Positions 29,114 to 39,445 of a stretch of DNA of 64,000 nucleotides are shown here, one piece after another. Every line of letters starts with the position of its first letter. The stretch's first letter is position 1. Position numbers and translations under genes: made by a program. Below the pieces are notes generated by a model that searched no databases, was not told the DNA's origin, and was given only the letters and a program-made list of their open reading frames with translations. Source of the DNA: Nocardioides sp. GY 10113 (GTDB lineage Bacteria > Actinomycetota > Actinomycetes > Propionibacteriales > Nocardioidaceae); the NCBI RefSeq assembly GCF_004919105.1, contig NZ_STGK01000003.1:248001-312000 (forward strand), written 5' to 3'.

Positions 29114-30153
29114 GCGGTGTGCCTCCGCGTCAGGTAGCGGGTGATCACGAAGTTGAGGACCGCGATCGAGACGATGATCAGGAACAGCACCCAGGCCGCC
29201 GCCGAGGCCCGCCCGTAGAACTGGTCCTCGATGCCCCGGGCGTAGATGTAGAGCGTCGTGGTCATGTACTGGTGGTCCGGTCCGCCCTCGCGGCTGACGG
29301 TGTCGTCGAACAACCGGGGTTCGGTGAAGATCTGCAGGCCGCCGATGGTGCTGGTGACGATGACGAAGATCATCGTGGGCCGGATCAGCGGCAGGGTCAC
29401 CGAGACGAACTGTCGGATCCGCCCGGCGCCGTCCAGCGCGGCGGACTCGTACAGCTCGCGTGGGACGGCCTGCATCGCGGCCAGCAGGATCAGCGCGTTG
29501 TAGCCGGTCCAGCGCCAGTTGACCATGCTCGCGATCGCGACGTGGCTCCACAGCCGGTCCACGTGCCAGGCGATCTTGTCGATGCCGATGCTGGCGAGGA
29601 ACTGGTTGATCAGCCCGTACTGATCGGCGAAGAGGCTGCCGAAGATCAGCACCGCCGCCGTCGGGGCGACCACGAACGGCAGCAGCACGCTCATCCGCCA
29701 GAAGGTCGCCACGCGCAGGCTGCGGTCGAGCAGCGCGGCGACCGCCAGGGCCAGCAGGATCTGCGGTACCGAGGAGAGCAGGAAGATGGAGAACGTGTTG
29801 ACCAGCGACTTGATGAACGTCGGGTCGGTGAGCACGAACTTGTAGTTCTCCAGGCCGATGAAGTCGCCCCGGATGTAGTACGCCCGGTTCCAGTCGAAGA
29901 ACGACAGGTAGGCGGTGTAGAGCAGCGGGTACAGCCCGACCAGCGCGAACAGCGCGAAGAACGGCGAGATGTACAGGTACGGGCTCAGCTTGAGGTCCCA
30001 GCGGGACCGGCGCTGGCGGCGTACCAGGCGGCGCCGGTCGGGATCGCCCGATCCGGAGTCGCGCCGACCGGCGCCGCGGGTGGCGGGCGACCCGCCCGCC
30101 GGGTCGGTCGCGGTGGCGACGTTCCCGGCGGGCCGGTCGGATGAGGTGCTCAT
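29110..30153 (-). CDS. cebF: Sugar ABC transporter permease (CebF-like)
   Basis: The second CUT1 permease, 347 residues, with a charged 50-residue cytoplasmic N-terminus rich in Arg and Gly, then six or seven helices starting PYLYISPFFALFALVGLYPLLYTAYLSFFDW. The EAA loop is ELYESAALDGAGRIRQFVSVTLPLIRP. It follows cebE by 33 bases and is coupled to cebG. Confidence 0.87.
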   Translation of the reverse strand: MSTSSDRPAGNVATATDPAGGSPATRGAGRRDSGSGDPDRRRLVRRQRRSRWDLKLSPYLYISPFFALFALVGLYPLLYTAYLSFFDWNRAYYIRGDFIGLENYKFVLTDPTFIKSLVNTFSIFLLSSVPQILLALAVAALLDRSLRVATFWRMSVLLPFVVAPTAAVLIFGSLFADQYGLINQFLASIGIDKIAWHVDRLWSHVAIASMVNWRWTGYNALILLAAMQAVPRELYESAALDGAGRIRQFVSVTLPLIRPTMIFVIVTSTIGGLQIFTEPRLFDDTVSREGGPDHQYMTTTLYIYARGIEDQFYGRASAAAWVLFLIIVSIAVLNFVITRYLTRRHTA

Positions 30154-30186
30154 GGGTGCGGGTCAGTCCTCACTGATCGCTGCGGA

Positions 30187-31524
30187 TCACTGGAGCGCCT
30201 GGACGTCGGACAGGAAGGTGTCCCACGACTTCTGCGGGTCGGTGCCCTGGTCGACGCGGTTGATGGCGTCCTGGAACTTCTGGAGGATGTCCGAGTACAG
30301 GGGACCCTTGTACGGCTGGACCTCGACCGCGGAGGCGCGGCTGGAGAAGATCTCACCGACCGGCGCGTCGTTGAAGTACTCGTCGGTCGACGCCAGCAGG
30401 CCCGAGTCCTCGAGGGCCTCGTTGGCCGACGGGAAGTTGCCGTAGTTCTGGAAGATCTTCAGCTGCTGCTCGGGGGCGGTCAGCCAGGCCGCGACCTCCA
30501 TGGCCTCCTCCTGGTGGCTCGAGGACTTCGGCACGGAGAGGTATGAGCCGCCCCAGTTGCCACCGCCGCCCGGGAACACGTCGGCGACGTCCCAGACCGC
30601 GCCCTTCGGGGCCGGGTCGCCGGTGTTGTCCTTGATCACGCTGCGCATCCAGCCGGGGCACGGCATGGTGGCGAAGCCGGCCTTGGCGAAGCCGGCACTC
30701 CAGTCGTCGCTCCACTGGGAGGCCTTGGTGGAGAGAGTGTCGACGTTGTCGGTGACGGTCTTGTAGACGGCCTCGAGCTCGGGGTTCTCGACGTCGACGG
30801 TGTTGTCCTCGGTCTGGAACGGGAACTCGACCTGGTTCAGCATCGCCTGCGCGATCGAGCCGGAGGCGTCGTACCAGGCGGTGCCCGGCATCTTCTTCAC
30901 GAACTCCTCGCCCATGGCGTAGTAGTCGTCCCAGGTACCGATCGCGGCGGCGACCTCCTCGCGGTCCGAGGGCAGGCCGGCCTTCTTGAGCAGGTCGGCG
31001 CGGTAGCAGATCGCCTCGGGGCCGGAGTCGGTGGCGTAGCCGAGCAGCTCGCCGTCGGCGGTGGTCGCGCCGTCGACCTTGAACTCCAGCCAGCGGCCGT
31101 CGAGATCGTCGGAGGAGAGGTCGACCCAGCGGTCCGGTGCGGCGAGCAGCGCGGGCATGAAGTCGCCCTCGATCGCGGCGATGTCGGGCATGCCGGTGTT
31201 GGCCTGGAGATTGGTGTTCATCTCGGCCTTCCAGTCATCCCACTGCGAGATCTTGGTCTGCTCGACCTGGATGTCGGGGTTGGCCGCGTTCCACTCCTCG
31301 ATCAGCTCGTCGTAGCCGAACTCGCCGAAGGTGGTGATGGTGAGGGACTCGCCTTCGCCCAGGCTCTCCTGGTCGGCGGACTCGGTCGGGTCGTCACTGC
31401 CGCCGCAGGCGCTGGTCACGCCCAGCACCAGGGAGGTGACGGCCGCGGCCGCGAGGAAACGGTTGCGCCGGCGAGAGCCGGAGGGTGCGGGTCCTGAGAG
31501 GGCCCGTTGGTGGATGGTGCGCAC
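30187..31524 (-). CDS. cebE: Sugar-binding lipoprotein of the ABC importer (CebE-like)
   Basis: Extracellular solute-binding protein of 445 residues. It has a lipoprotein signal with arginines, a hydrophobic run and the lipobox VTSAC, so the mature protein starts at the Cys near residue 36. The family pattern follows (ITTFGEFGYDELIEEWNAANP). The GTG at 31524 has AGGAG eight bases upstream. First gene of the cebEFG-bglC-cebR operon; a CebR-like box lies about 70 bases before the start. Cellobiose as ligand is inferred from bglC and the operator. Confidence 0.87.
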   Translation of the reverse strand: MRTIHQRALSGPAPSGSRRRNRFLAAAAVTSLVLGVTSACGGSDDPTESADQESLGEGESLTITTFGEFGYDELIEEWNAANPDIQVEQTKISQWDDWKAEMNTNLQANTGMPDIAAIEGDFMPALLAAPDRWVDLSSDDLDGRWLEFKVDGATTADGELLGYATDSGPEAICYRADLLKKAGLPSDREEVAAAIGTWDDYYAMGEEFVKKMPGTAWYDASGSIAQAMLNQVEFPFQTEDNTVDVENPELEAVYKTVTDNVDTLSTKASQWSDDWSAGFAKAGFATMPCPGWMRSVIKDNTGDPAPKGAVWDVADVFPGGGGNWGGSYLSVPKSSSHQEEAMEVAAWLTAPEQQLKIFQNYGNFPSANEALEDSGLLASTDEYFNDAPVGEIFSSRASAVEVQPYKGPLYSDILQKFQDAINRVDQGTDPQKSWDTFLSDVQALQ

Positions 31525-31593
31525 GGGTTGAGCTCCTGACTGCGAGTACGGCGTTGGACTGGCGCCTCGATGGAACCATCTCGGGTGGATCCG

Positions 31594-31607
31594 TGAGAGC
31601 GCTTCCA
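31594..31607. promoter_or_regulatory. CebR-like operator 1
   Basis: TGAGAGCGCTTCCA matches 12 of 14 bases of the Streptomyces CebR box TGGGAGCGCTCCCA, upstream of cebE. Confidence 0.7.
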
Positions 31608-31693
31608 CATATTGAGGTGCAGTCACCATGACATGCGTCACAACAGGCGTCAATAGGCCGCTTGGCCCAGCGCAATGGGACTTGTGGAACTCA

Positions 31694-31707
31694 TGAGAGC
31701 GCTTCCA
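31694..31707. promoter_or_regulatory. CebR-like operator 2
   Basis: Identical 14-base box exactly 100 bases from operator 1, directly before the msiK -35 box. The pair could allow looping or separate repression of the two directions. Confidence 0.7.
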
Positions 31708-31708
31708 C

Positions 31709-31737
31709 TAGACGGCGCGCCGAACCCGTCGTACGGT
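31709..31737 (+). promoter_or_regulatory. Candidate msiK promoter
   Basis: TAGACG (4 of 6 to TTGACA), a 17-base spacer and TACGGT (TAnnnT) about 57 bases before msiK. Operator 2 touches the -35. Confidence 0.5.
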
Positions 31738-31793
31738 GATGACCGTCACGGCGCCGACCGGCGTCGTCCTCACTCCTCGAAAGGGATCGGCAC

Positions 31794-32924
<1,131 letters not shown>

Positions 32925-33000
32925 TCAGGGCGCCTGACCAGGGGGAATGGCCAGGGGGACTGACCGACCCGGGGACTGAACCCGGGCGACGGGCTGGGGG

Positions 33001-33057
33001 GCAACAGGCTGGGGGGCAACAGGCTGGGGGGCAACAGGCTGGGGGGCAACAGGCTGG
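33001..33057. repeat. 15-base tandem repeat
   Basis: Three full and one partial copy of GCAACAGGCTGGGGG, between msiK and the TetR gene. Apart from this array, the 297-base gap 32925-33221 shows no gene or clear signal. Confidence 0.9.
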
Positions 33058-33221
33058 TGTCGGCGGGGCGGCTGAGCGTGGGGCTGAGCGTGGGGGTTCC
33101 GCCGGCACCTCGCCGGGTGCCCGGTGATCCCGTCGCGGCGAGTGACGTGCGCCACAATGCTTCCTTCTGGGAGGATGAGTCCCTTGGCGGGGGGCGCCCG
33201 GCCGGCTATTCAGGAGGACGG

Positions 33222-33824
33222 GTGACGCAGAGCAAGCAGGTCCGCAGTGGACGCGGACCCCTGGTCGCCTCGGCTGTCGAGAACTTCACCGAGCGCGGCT
33301 ACCACGGCACCTCGATGCGCGACATCGCCGCCGGGGCCGGCGTCACCGTGGCGAGCATCTACCACCACTTCTCCTCCAAGCAGGAGGTGCTGGTGCACAT
33401 CATGGCCGGCACCCTGACCGACCTGCTCGCCGCGACCACCGCCGCCGACGCCGCTGCCGACGGCACAGCGTGCGGCCGGCTCCGGGCCGTCGTCGATGCC
33501 TGGGTGCTCTTCCACACCCAGCGCCAGGCCGAGGCGCTGATCGGGGCCTCGGAGATCCGCAGCCTGGACGGGCCCGGCCGGGACACGGTGGTCGGCCTGC
33601 GCGACGAGCAGGAGGCGCTCTTCCGCGGGATCGTCGAGGACGGCGTCGCGTCGGGCGAGTTCGCCACCCGCTACCCGCGCGAGGCGGCGCGGGCGATCCT
33701 GAACATGGGCTCCACCGTCTCGGTCTGGTACCGGCAGGGGGGCGAGCTCACGCCCGAGGAGATGTCGCGGCGGTACATCGACTTCGCGCTGGGGACCGTG
33801 CGGGCGGTGGGGGAGGGGCCCTGA
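33222..33824 (+). CDS. TetR-family regulator
   Basis: A 200-residue repressor with an N-terminal TetR HTH (RDIAAGAGVTVASIYHHFSSKQEVL, about residues 32-56) and an all-helical ligand domain. The GTG at 33222 has AGGAGG four bases upstream. It points toward the acyl-CoA dehydrogenase operon, which converges on it; a palindromic site before that operon (36095-36113) is a likely target, with an acyl-CoA as possible inducer (inference). Confidence 0.87.
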   Translation: MTQSKQVRSGRGPLVASAVENFTERGYHGTSMRDIAAGAGVTVASIYHHFSSKQEVLVHIMAGTLTDLLAATTAADAAADGTACGRLRAVVDAWVLFHTQRQAEALIGASEIRSLDGPGRDTVVGLRDEQEALFRGIVEDGVASGEFATRYPREAARAILNMGSTVSVWYRQGGELTPEEMSRRYIDFALGTVRAVGEGP

Positions 33825-33887
33825 GCCGCACAAGGGAACCCCGAAGCGCGGTGACGGCTGGTGCGGGAGGTGCCCACCGCCCCGCGC

Positions 33888-34928
33888 TCAGGTGAGCGCC
33901 AGGCCTGCCTCGAGCAGCGGCGCGACGGCCTCGCCGGCTGCGTCGAAGCCGTCGCCGACGGTGGCGCCGGCGCGGTAGCGGTGGTCGATCCCCGCCGCGA
34001 TCACCGCGACCTTGTAGTAGCCCAGCGCCAGGTGTTGCTCGAAGTCGTGCAGCTCCACCCCGCCCGCCTTCAGGTACGCCGTCGCGAAGCCGTCCACGCT
34101 CGGCAGCCGGTCACTCGTCCAGGCGCAGGGTCCGCCGGCGACCAGGTCGAACGAGGGGTGGCGGTAGACGCACATCATCGCCACGTCCGCGACCGGGTCC
34201 CCGATCGTGGAGAGCTCCCAGTCGACCACCGCGGCCACCTCGACGTGCTCGGGGTGCTCGGCGTCGAGGCGCAGCAGCGTGTTGTCCATCCGGAAGTCCC
34301 CGTGGACGATCCCGGTGGCCCGCTGCTCGGGCAGGCGCCGGCCCAGGCGGGCGGCCAGCTCGGCGGCCGCGGCCCGCGTGGCCGCCGACTGGTGCTGGCC
34401 GACGATGTCCCACTGGCCGCTCCAGCGCTTGAGCTGGCGGGCGGCGTACCCGTCGGGGCGGCCGAACGTCTCCAGGCCGGCCGCGACGTGGTCGATCTGG
34501 TGCAGCGCGGCCAGGGCGCCGAGGAGGGCACTCATCGCCGCGTCCACCTGGGCGTCGGAGAGCCGGGCGAGGTCCTCGCGGCTCTGCACGTTGGCCCCCG
34601 CGACGTAGTCGCAGATGGCGAAGGCCCCGCCGATCAGGTCCTCCTCGGGGTAGGCGACCACGGTCGGCGCCACCGGTACCTCGGTCGGGCCCAGCGCGCT
34701 GACCACGCGGTACTCGCGGACCACGTCGTGGGCCGACGGCGTGCGGCCGGCGCGCGGCGGGGTGCGCATCACCCAGTCCCGTACGCCGTCGCTCAGGCGC
34801 AGCGTCAGGTTGGACTTGCCGCCCGCGATCACCCGCGCGGTCAGCGGACCCTCGGGCGTCGTACCGGCCTGTGCCATCACGGTCGCGACGGCCGCGAGCT
34901 CGTCGGCGCCGAGGATCTCGGTGGTCAT
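33888..34928 (-). CDS. Aminoglycoside-phosphotransferase-like kinase (ACAD10/11 type)
   Basis: Protein-kinase-like phosphotransferase of 346 residues: IAGGKSNLTLRLSDG at the nucleotide site, the catalytic loop GIVHGDFRMDNTLLR and the metal-binding VVDWELSTIGDPVADVA. Such proteins often accompany acyl-CoA dehydrogenases and are thought to phosphorylate hydroxyacyl-CoA. The ATG at 34928 overlaps the dehydrogenase stop (ATGA), which supports a joint role. It is not expected to give antibiotic resistance. Confidence 0.87.
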   Translation of the reverse strand: MTTEILGADELAAVATVMAQAGTTPEGPLTARVIAGGKSNLTLRLSDGVRDWVMRTPPRAGRTPSAHDVVREYRVVSALGPTEVPVAPTVVAYPEEDLIGGAFAICDYVAGANVQSREDLARLSDAQVDAAMSALLGALAALHQIDHVAAGLETFGRPDGYAARQLKRWSGQWDIVGQHQSAATRAAAAELAARLGRRLPEQRATGIVHGDFRMDNTLLRLDAEHPEHVEVAAVVDWELSTIGDPVADVAMMCVYRHPSFDLVAGGPCAWTSDRLPSVDGFATAYLKAGGVELHDFEQHLALGYYKVAVIAAGIDHRYRAGATVGDGFDAAGEAVAPLLEAGLALT

Positions 34929-36082
34929 CGGGTGATCTCCCGGACCGCGCGCCTGGCCAGCGACCAGCGGTGCACCTCCGAGGGACCGTCGTAGATCCGG
35001 AAGGGGCGGATCTCGCGGGAGATCTTGGCGACCGGCAGGTCGTGGGTGGTGCCCAGGCCGCCGCACATCTGGACCGAGCGGTCCGCGACCCGGTGCAGTG
35101 CCTCGCCGGCGAAGGTCTTCGCGATCGAGGTCTCCTTGCTGGCCCGGCCGCCCTCGTCGAGGACCCGGCAGGCCTCGAGCAGGAGCGCGCGGGTGGCGGC
35201 CAGGTCGATCTCGTTGTCCGCGATCATCTGCTGGACCATCCCCAGGCCGGCGAGCGTGGTGCCGAAGGCATCGCGGCCGGCGACGTGCCGGACGGCGACC
35301 TCGTGGGCTCGGCGGGCGGCGCCCGTCCACCGCATCACGTGCGTCATCCGCGCCGGGCCGAGGCGGATCTGGGCGCCGGCGAACCCGCGCCCGACCTCGC
35401 CGAGGACGTCCTCGGCGGGGACGAACGCGTCGGTGAACGACACCTCGCAGTGCCCGCCGATCATCGAGGTGTCCAGGCTCTTCATGTGCCGCCCGACCGT
35501 GAGGCCGTGGCGGTCGGCGGGAGCGAGGAACATCGTCGCGTCCTCGCCGGTGCGGGCCATGACGATGAAGAAGTGCGCGCCGTCGGCGCCGGTGATGAAG
35601 TGCTTCTCGCCGTTGACCAGCCAGCCGCCGTCCACGCGGGTGGCGGTGGTCGCCAGTGCGCTCGGGTCGGAGCCGGCGCCCGGCGCCGGCTCGGTCATCG
35701 CGAACGCGCTGCGCTGCTCCCCGCGGGCCAGCGGCGCCAGGTATCGCTCGCGCTGCGCCGGCGTCGCCAGGTGGTCGAGCAGGTGCACGTTGCCCTCGTC
35801 GGGAGCGGCGATGTTGAGCGCCAGCGGGCCGAAGAGCGAGTAGCCGGCCTCCTCGAAGACCCGCGCCCGGTCCACCATGTTCAGGCCGAGGCCACCCAGC
35901 TCGGTGGGGGCGTGCGGGGCGAAGACCCCGGCCTCCCGCGCGGCGGCCTGGAGCTCGAGCCGGAGCTGGTCGCCGCCGGCCGCGGCGACGTCGCCGTCGT
36001 ACTGGTCGTCCAGCGGAAGGACGGTCTCCGCGATGAAGGCGCGGGTGCGGGCGACGAGGTCGTCGACGTACGAGGCGGGCAT
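34925..36082 (-). CDS. Acyl-CoA dehydrogenase
   Basis: FAD enzyme for the alpha,beta-oxidation step of fatty or hydroxy-acyl-CoA breakdown. In 385 residues: PTELGGLGLNMVDRARVFEEAG, the flavin-binding FAMTEPAPGAGSDPS, WLVNGEKHFITGA, and the C-terminal QMCGGLGTTHDLPVAKISREIRPFRIYDGPSEVHR. The catalytic base is not certain from the sequence. The ATG at 36082 has AGAGGA upstream, and a palindromic operator lies 13 bases before the start. Operon with the phosphotransferase. Confidence 0.92.
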   Translation of the reverse strand: MPASYVDDLVARTRAFIAETVLPLDDQYDGDVAAAGGDQLRLELQAAAREAGVFAPHAPTELGGLGLNMVDRARVFEEAGYSLFGPLALNIAAPDEGNVHLLDHLATPAQRERYLAPLARGEQRSAFAMTEPAPGAGSDPSALATTATRVDGGWLVNGEKHFITGADGAHFFIVMARTGEDATMFLAPADRHGLTVGRHMKSLDTSMIGGHCEVSFTDAFVPAEDVLGEVGRGFAGAQIRLGPARMTHVMRWTGAARRAHEVAVRHVAGRDAFGTTLAGLGMVQQMIADNEIDLAATRALLLEACRVLDEGGRASKETSIAKTFAGEALHRVADRSVQMCGGLGTTHDLPVAKISREIRPFRIYDGPSEVHRWSLARRAVREITR

Positions 36083-36094
36083 CGTTGTCCTCTC

Positions 36095-36113
36095 GAACTA
36101 AACGTTTGTTCGG
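36095..36113. promoter_or_regulatory. Probable TetR-type operator
   Basis: CGAACTAAACGTTTGTTCG is a near-perfect palindrome centred on AAACGTTT, immediately before the acyl-CoA dehydrogenase gene. Confidence 0.6.
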
Positions 36114-36159
36114 AAGAGGATGCCGCGACGGGGCCGCCAAGGCAACCTCGTCCGCCGAA

Positions 36160-36280
36160 TCGGTTGTGAGGGCCGGCCGAATCGGTCGTGAGGGCCGGCC
36201 GATTCGGTCGTGAGCGCCGGTCGATTCGGCCGTTCGGGCCGGTCGCGACGACTGAGTCGGGCGGTCGCGACGACCGACTC
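36160..36280. repeat. Tandem and inverted short repeats
   Basis: Repeated GCCGAATCGGTCGTGAGGGCC-like units and GGTCGCGACGAC units. No coding frame is convincing; the gap 36083-36469 otherwise holds the operator, two hairpins and the typA tail copy listed separately. Confidence 0.65.
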
Positions 36281-36290
36281 GCGCAATGGG

Positions 36291-36326
36291 AAGACCCCCG
36301 GACTGCCGTGGCAGTCCGGGGGTCTT
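36291..36326 (-). terminator. Hairpin downstream of the duplicated typA tail
   Basis: Perfect 16-base-pair stem, AAGACCCCCGGACTGC at 36291-36306 with its complement at 36311-36326 and a four-base loop. Confidence 0.82.
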
Positions 36327-36338
36327 GACCGGGGGGTC

Positions 36339-36372
36339 TTACTTGTTGGCCTTGCGGGCTCGGCTCGCGGCC
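36339..36372 (-). repeat. Duplicated 3' end of typA
   Basis: Matches 36470-36503 at 32 of 34 bases. Both copies encode [10 protein letters not shown] and a TAA stop; the two differences are synonymous (GCG/GCC and CGT/CGC). No start codon belongs to it, so it is a gene remnant. Confidence 0.88.
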
Positions 36373-36418
36373 GGCGCTCCTTCGTCGCGCGGCAGCTCGC
36401 CTCGCAGAAGACGAACAA

Positions 36419-36446
36419 GCAACCCCGCCCAACTGGACGGGGTTGC
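36419..36446 (-). terminator. Terminator hairpin of typA
   Basis: GCAACCCCG and CGGGGTTGC form a 9-base-pair stem with a 10-base loop, 24 bases after the typA stop. Confidence 0.75.
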
Positions 36447-36469
36447 CTGAGTGTCTGCGCAGGGCGGGG

Positions 36470-38377
36470 TTACTTGTTGGCCTTACGCGCTCGGCTCGCG
36501 GCCTTCGCCCGCTCGTTGGCGTCGAGGTTCACCTTGCGGATCCGGACCATCTCCGGGGTGATCTCCACGCACTCGTCCTCGCGGCAGAACTCCAGGCACT
36601 GCTCGAGCGAGAGCTTCTTCGGCGGGATGAGCTTCTCGAAGTTGTCGGAGGTGGCGGACCGGATGTTGGTCTGCTGCTTCTCCTTGGTGATGTTGACGTC
36701 CATGTCGTCGGCGCGCGAGTTCTCGCCGACGACCATGCCCTCGTAGACCTCGGTGCCCGGGTCGACGAACATCACGCCGCGCTCCTGCAGCGACGTCATC
36801 GCGTACGCCGTCGCGGCACCCGCGCGGTCCGCGACCAGCGAGCCGGAGGCCCGCGAGCGGATCTCGCCGGCCCACGGGAAGTAGCCCTCGGAGATGTGGT
36901 GGGCGATGCCGGTGCCGCGGGTGTCGGTGAGGAAGTCGGTGCGGAAGCCGATCAGGCCGCGCGCCGGCACCACGAACTCCATCCGGACCCAACCGGTGCC
37001 GTGGTTGGTCATGCCCTCCATGCGGCCCTTGCGGTTGGCGAGCAGCTCGGTGATGGTGCCGAGGAACTCCTCCGGCGCGTCGATGGTGAGGCGCTCGTAG
37101 GGCTCGTGGACCTTGCCGTCGATCTCGCGGGTGACCACCTGCGGCTTGCCGACGGTCAGCTCGTAGCCCTCGCGGCGCATCTGCTCGACCAGGATCGCCA
37201 GCGCCAGCTCGCCGCGGCCCTGCACCTCCCAGGCGTCGGGGCGCTCGGTCGGCAGGACGCGCAGCGACACGTTGCCGATCAGCTCGGAGTCGAGGCGGTC
37301 CTTCACCAGGCGGGCGGTGACCTTGTGGCCCTTCACCTTGCCGACCAGCGGGGAGGTGTTGGTGCCGATGGTCATCGAGATCGCCGGCTCGTCGACGTGG
37401 ATCAGCGGCAGCGCCACCGGGTTCTCCGGGTCGGCCAGCGTCTCGCCGATGGTGATGTCCGGGATGCCCGCCACCGCGACGATGTCGCCGGGGCCGGCCT
37501 GCTCGCCGGGCTTGCGCTCGAGGCCCTCGGTGATCAGCAGCTCGGTGATCTTGACGTTCTTGACGTTGCCGTCGCGCTGCATCCAGGCCACGGTCTGGCC
37601 CTTGCGCAGGAAGCCCTGCTTGATCCGCAGCAGCGCGAGGCGGCCCAGGAACGGGGAGGCGTCGAGGTTGGTGACGTGGGCCTGCAGCGGCGCGCCCTCG
37701 TCGTACTCCGGTGCCGGGATGGTCTCCAGGATGGTCCGGAACAGCGGCTCCAGGTCCTCGCCCGGCGGCAGCGCGCCGTTCTCCGGCTTCTCCAGCGAGG
37801 CGATGCCGGCCTTGCCCGAGGCGTAGACGACCGGGAAGTCCAGGGCGTCCTGGCCGTGGCTGTCGTCGAGCAGGTCCATGAACAGCTCGTAGGTCTCGTC
37901 GACGACCTCGTCGATCCGGGCGTCGCCGCGGTCGGTCTTGTTGACGACCAGGATCACCGGCATGTCGGCGTTGAGCGCCTTGCGCAGCACGAACCGGGTC
38001 TGCGGCAGCGGGCCCTCGGAGGCGTCGACCAGCAGCACGATGCCGTCGACCATCGACAGGCCGCGCTCGACCTCGCCACCGAAGTCGGCGTGGCCGGGGG
38101 TGTCGATGATGTTGATGACCATGTCGCCGTCGGCGAGCTCCTGCGCCGAGGGACCGCGGTAGTGGACCGCGGTGTTCTTGGCGAGGATGGTGATGCCCTT
38201 CTCGCGCTCGAGGTCGCCGGAGTCCATGACGCGCTCGGCGACGCCCTCGGCCTGGTGGGCGGTGAACGCGCCGGCCTGGTGCAGCATCGCGTCGACCAGG
38301 GTGGTCTTGCCGTGGTCGACGTGCGCCACGATGGCGACGTTGCGCAGATCGTTGCGTCGGGTCCTGGTCTCAGACAT
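36470..38377 (-). CDS. typA: Ribosome-associated GTPase TypA/BipA
   Basis: Translational GTPase that acts on the ribosome in stress and 50S assembly. The 635 residues begin with the G domain: [15 protein letters not shown] (G1), [11 protein letters not shown] (G2), [14 protein letters not shown] (G3), [12 protein letters not shown] (G4). EF-G-like domains III and V and the C-terminal BipA domain follow ([22 protein letters not shown]). The basic tail ends RARKANK. Its 3' end is duplicated just downstream. The upstream gap 38378-38717 holds a candidate -10 but no gene. Confidence 0.96.
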   Translation of the reverse strand: MSETRTRRNDLRNVAIVAHVDHGKTTLVDAMLHQAGAFTAHQAEGVAERVMDSGDLEREKGITILAKNTAVHYRGPSAQELADGDMVINIIDTPGHADFGGEVERGLSMVDGIVLLVDASEGPLPQTRFVLRKALNADMPVILVVNKTDRGDARIDEVVDETYELFMDLLDDSHGQDALDFPVVYASGKAGIASLEKPENGALPPGEDLEPLFRTILETIPAPEYDEGAPLQAHVTNLDASPFLGRLALLRIKQGFLRKGQTVAWMQRDGNVKNVKITELLITEGLERKPGEQAGPGDIVAVAGIPDITIGETLADPENPVALPLIHVDEPAISMTIGTNTSPLVGKVKGHKVTARLVKDRLDSELIGNVSLRVLPTERPDAWEVQGRGELALAILVEQMRREGYELTVGKPQVVTREIDGKVHEPYERLTIDAPEEFLGTITELLANRKGRMEGMTNHGTGWVRMEFVVPARGLIGFRTDFLTDTRGTGIAHHISEGYFPWAGEIRSRASGSLVADRAGAATAYAMTSLQERGVMFVDPGTEVYEGMVVGENSRADDMDVNITKEKQQTNIRSATSDNFEKLIPPKKLSLEQCLEFCREDECVEITPEMVRIRKVNLDANERAKAASRARKANK

Positions 38378-38502
38378 GGGTGTACGGCGTCCGCTCTCGT
38401 GAGGGGAATGGGTCGGTGCGGCCGCGGGGAACGCCGCCGGTCCTCGTCCACCGACGGGCGGTCGGGGTGCCGGGGTGGCGATCGGCTCGTGGGCCGCCGA
38501 CC

Positions 38503-38508
38503 AGACTA
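38503..38508 (-). promoter_or_regulatory. Candidate typA -10 box
   Basis: TAGTCT on the minus strand, giving a leader of about 115 bases. The -35 is unclear. Confidence 0.3.
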
Positions 38509-38717
38509 TCGGCGGGAGGCGTCCACGGTCGCATCGGCGCTTCGCCGGGAAAGGGTGCCCTCATCGACAGCCGCGGGGTTCCCGACCCGCGCGGCCGTCG
38601 CCACCCGGGCCGCCGCGCCCAGCCGGGGTGCCACCATGACCGCCGCGGCGGCGTACGGGATGTCCGAAGGGAGGACCCCCTTGGCGGCGTCCGGGGGGAC
38701 ACGGAAGACTCCCCACC

Positions 38718-39407
38718 ATGCAGACCATCGGCCTCATCGGCGGGATGTCCTGGGAGAGCAGCGCGGCCTACTACGAGCTGCTCAACCGCGGAGTCGAGCA
38801 GCGGCTGGGAGGGTTGCACTCGGCGCGCACGATGATGGCGTCGGTCGAGTTCGCCGAGATCACCGCGCTGCAGGAGGCCGAGGACTGGGACGCGGTCGCC
38901 GCGATCCTGGCCGAGGCGGGCCGCTCGGTCGAGCGCGCCGGCGCGGACTTCCTGATGCTCTGCACCACGACCTTCCACCGGGTCGCCGACCAGGTGCAGG
39001 GCGCGGTCGACATCCCGCTGCTGCACCTCGGCGACGTGGTCGCGCAGGCGGCGGTCGCCGAGCAGGTCGAGTCCGTGGCCCTGCTGGGCACCCGGTTCGC
39101 GATGTCGCGCACGTTCTTCACCGACCGCATCGCCGAGCACGGGCTCTCGGTGATGGTGCCCGACGCGGCGCACCACGACGAGCTCAACCGGATCATCTAC
39201 GACGAGCTGGTGCACGGGAAGGTGCTCGACAGCTCGCGGCGCACGGTGGTCTCGATGATCTCCGAGCTGTGGGACGCCGGTGCCGGTGGCGTGATCCTCG
39301 GCTGCTCGGAGCTGGAGCTGCTGGTGAAGCAGGCCGACTCCGAGATCCCCGTGTTCGGGTGCACCACGCTGCACGTCGAGGCGGCGCTGGACCGGGCGCT
39401 GGGCTGA
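38718..39407 (+). CDS. Aspartate/glutamate racemase family protein
   Basis: PLP-independent racemase fold, 229 residues. N-terminal GLIGGMSWESSAAYYELLN is diagnostic of the aspartate racemase family (RacD/YgeA). The two catalytic cysteines are in MLCTTTFH (near residue 80) and VILGCSELELL (near residue 195); the first motif has TTTFH where NTAH is usual. The amino-acid substrate cannot be told. The ATG at 38718 has GGAAGA about 12 bases upstream. Monocistronic. Confidence 0.87.
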   Translation: MQTIGLIGGMSWESSAAYYELLNRGVEQRLGGLHSARTMMASVEFAEITALQEAEDWDAVAAILAEAGRSVERAGADFLMLCTTTFHRVADQVQGAVDIPLLHLGDVVAQAAVAEQVESVALLGTRFAMSRTFFTDRIAEHGLSVMVPDAAHHDELNRIIYDELVHGKVLDSSRRTVVSMISELWDAGAGGVILGCSELELLVKQADSEIPVFGCTTLHVEAALDRALG

Positions 39408-39425
39408 GGTCTCGGTGATGCGGGA

Positions 39426-39445
39426 ATCACCGGTCGACCGGTGAT
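39426..39445. terminator. Palindrome after the racemase gene
   Basis: ATCACCGGTCGACCGGTGAT is a perfect 20-base palindrome 18 bases after the stop; no T run. The remainder of 39408-39688 shows no gene. Confidence 0.4.

Noticed and set aside
33001..33057. CRISPR-like array
   Set aside because: Repeats are contiguous without spacers, and no cas gene is present.
33888..34928. Aminoglycoside resistance kinase
   Set aside because: Fold-level likeness only; overlap with an acyl-CoA dehydrogenase places it with the ACAD10/11-type kinases.
38378..38717. Plus-strand frame (38380-38835) before the racemase
   Set aside because: It overlaps the racemase start in another frame and has no recognisable domain or ribosome binding site.
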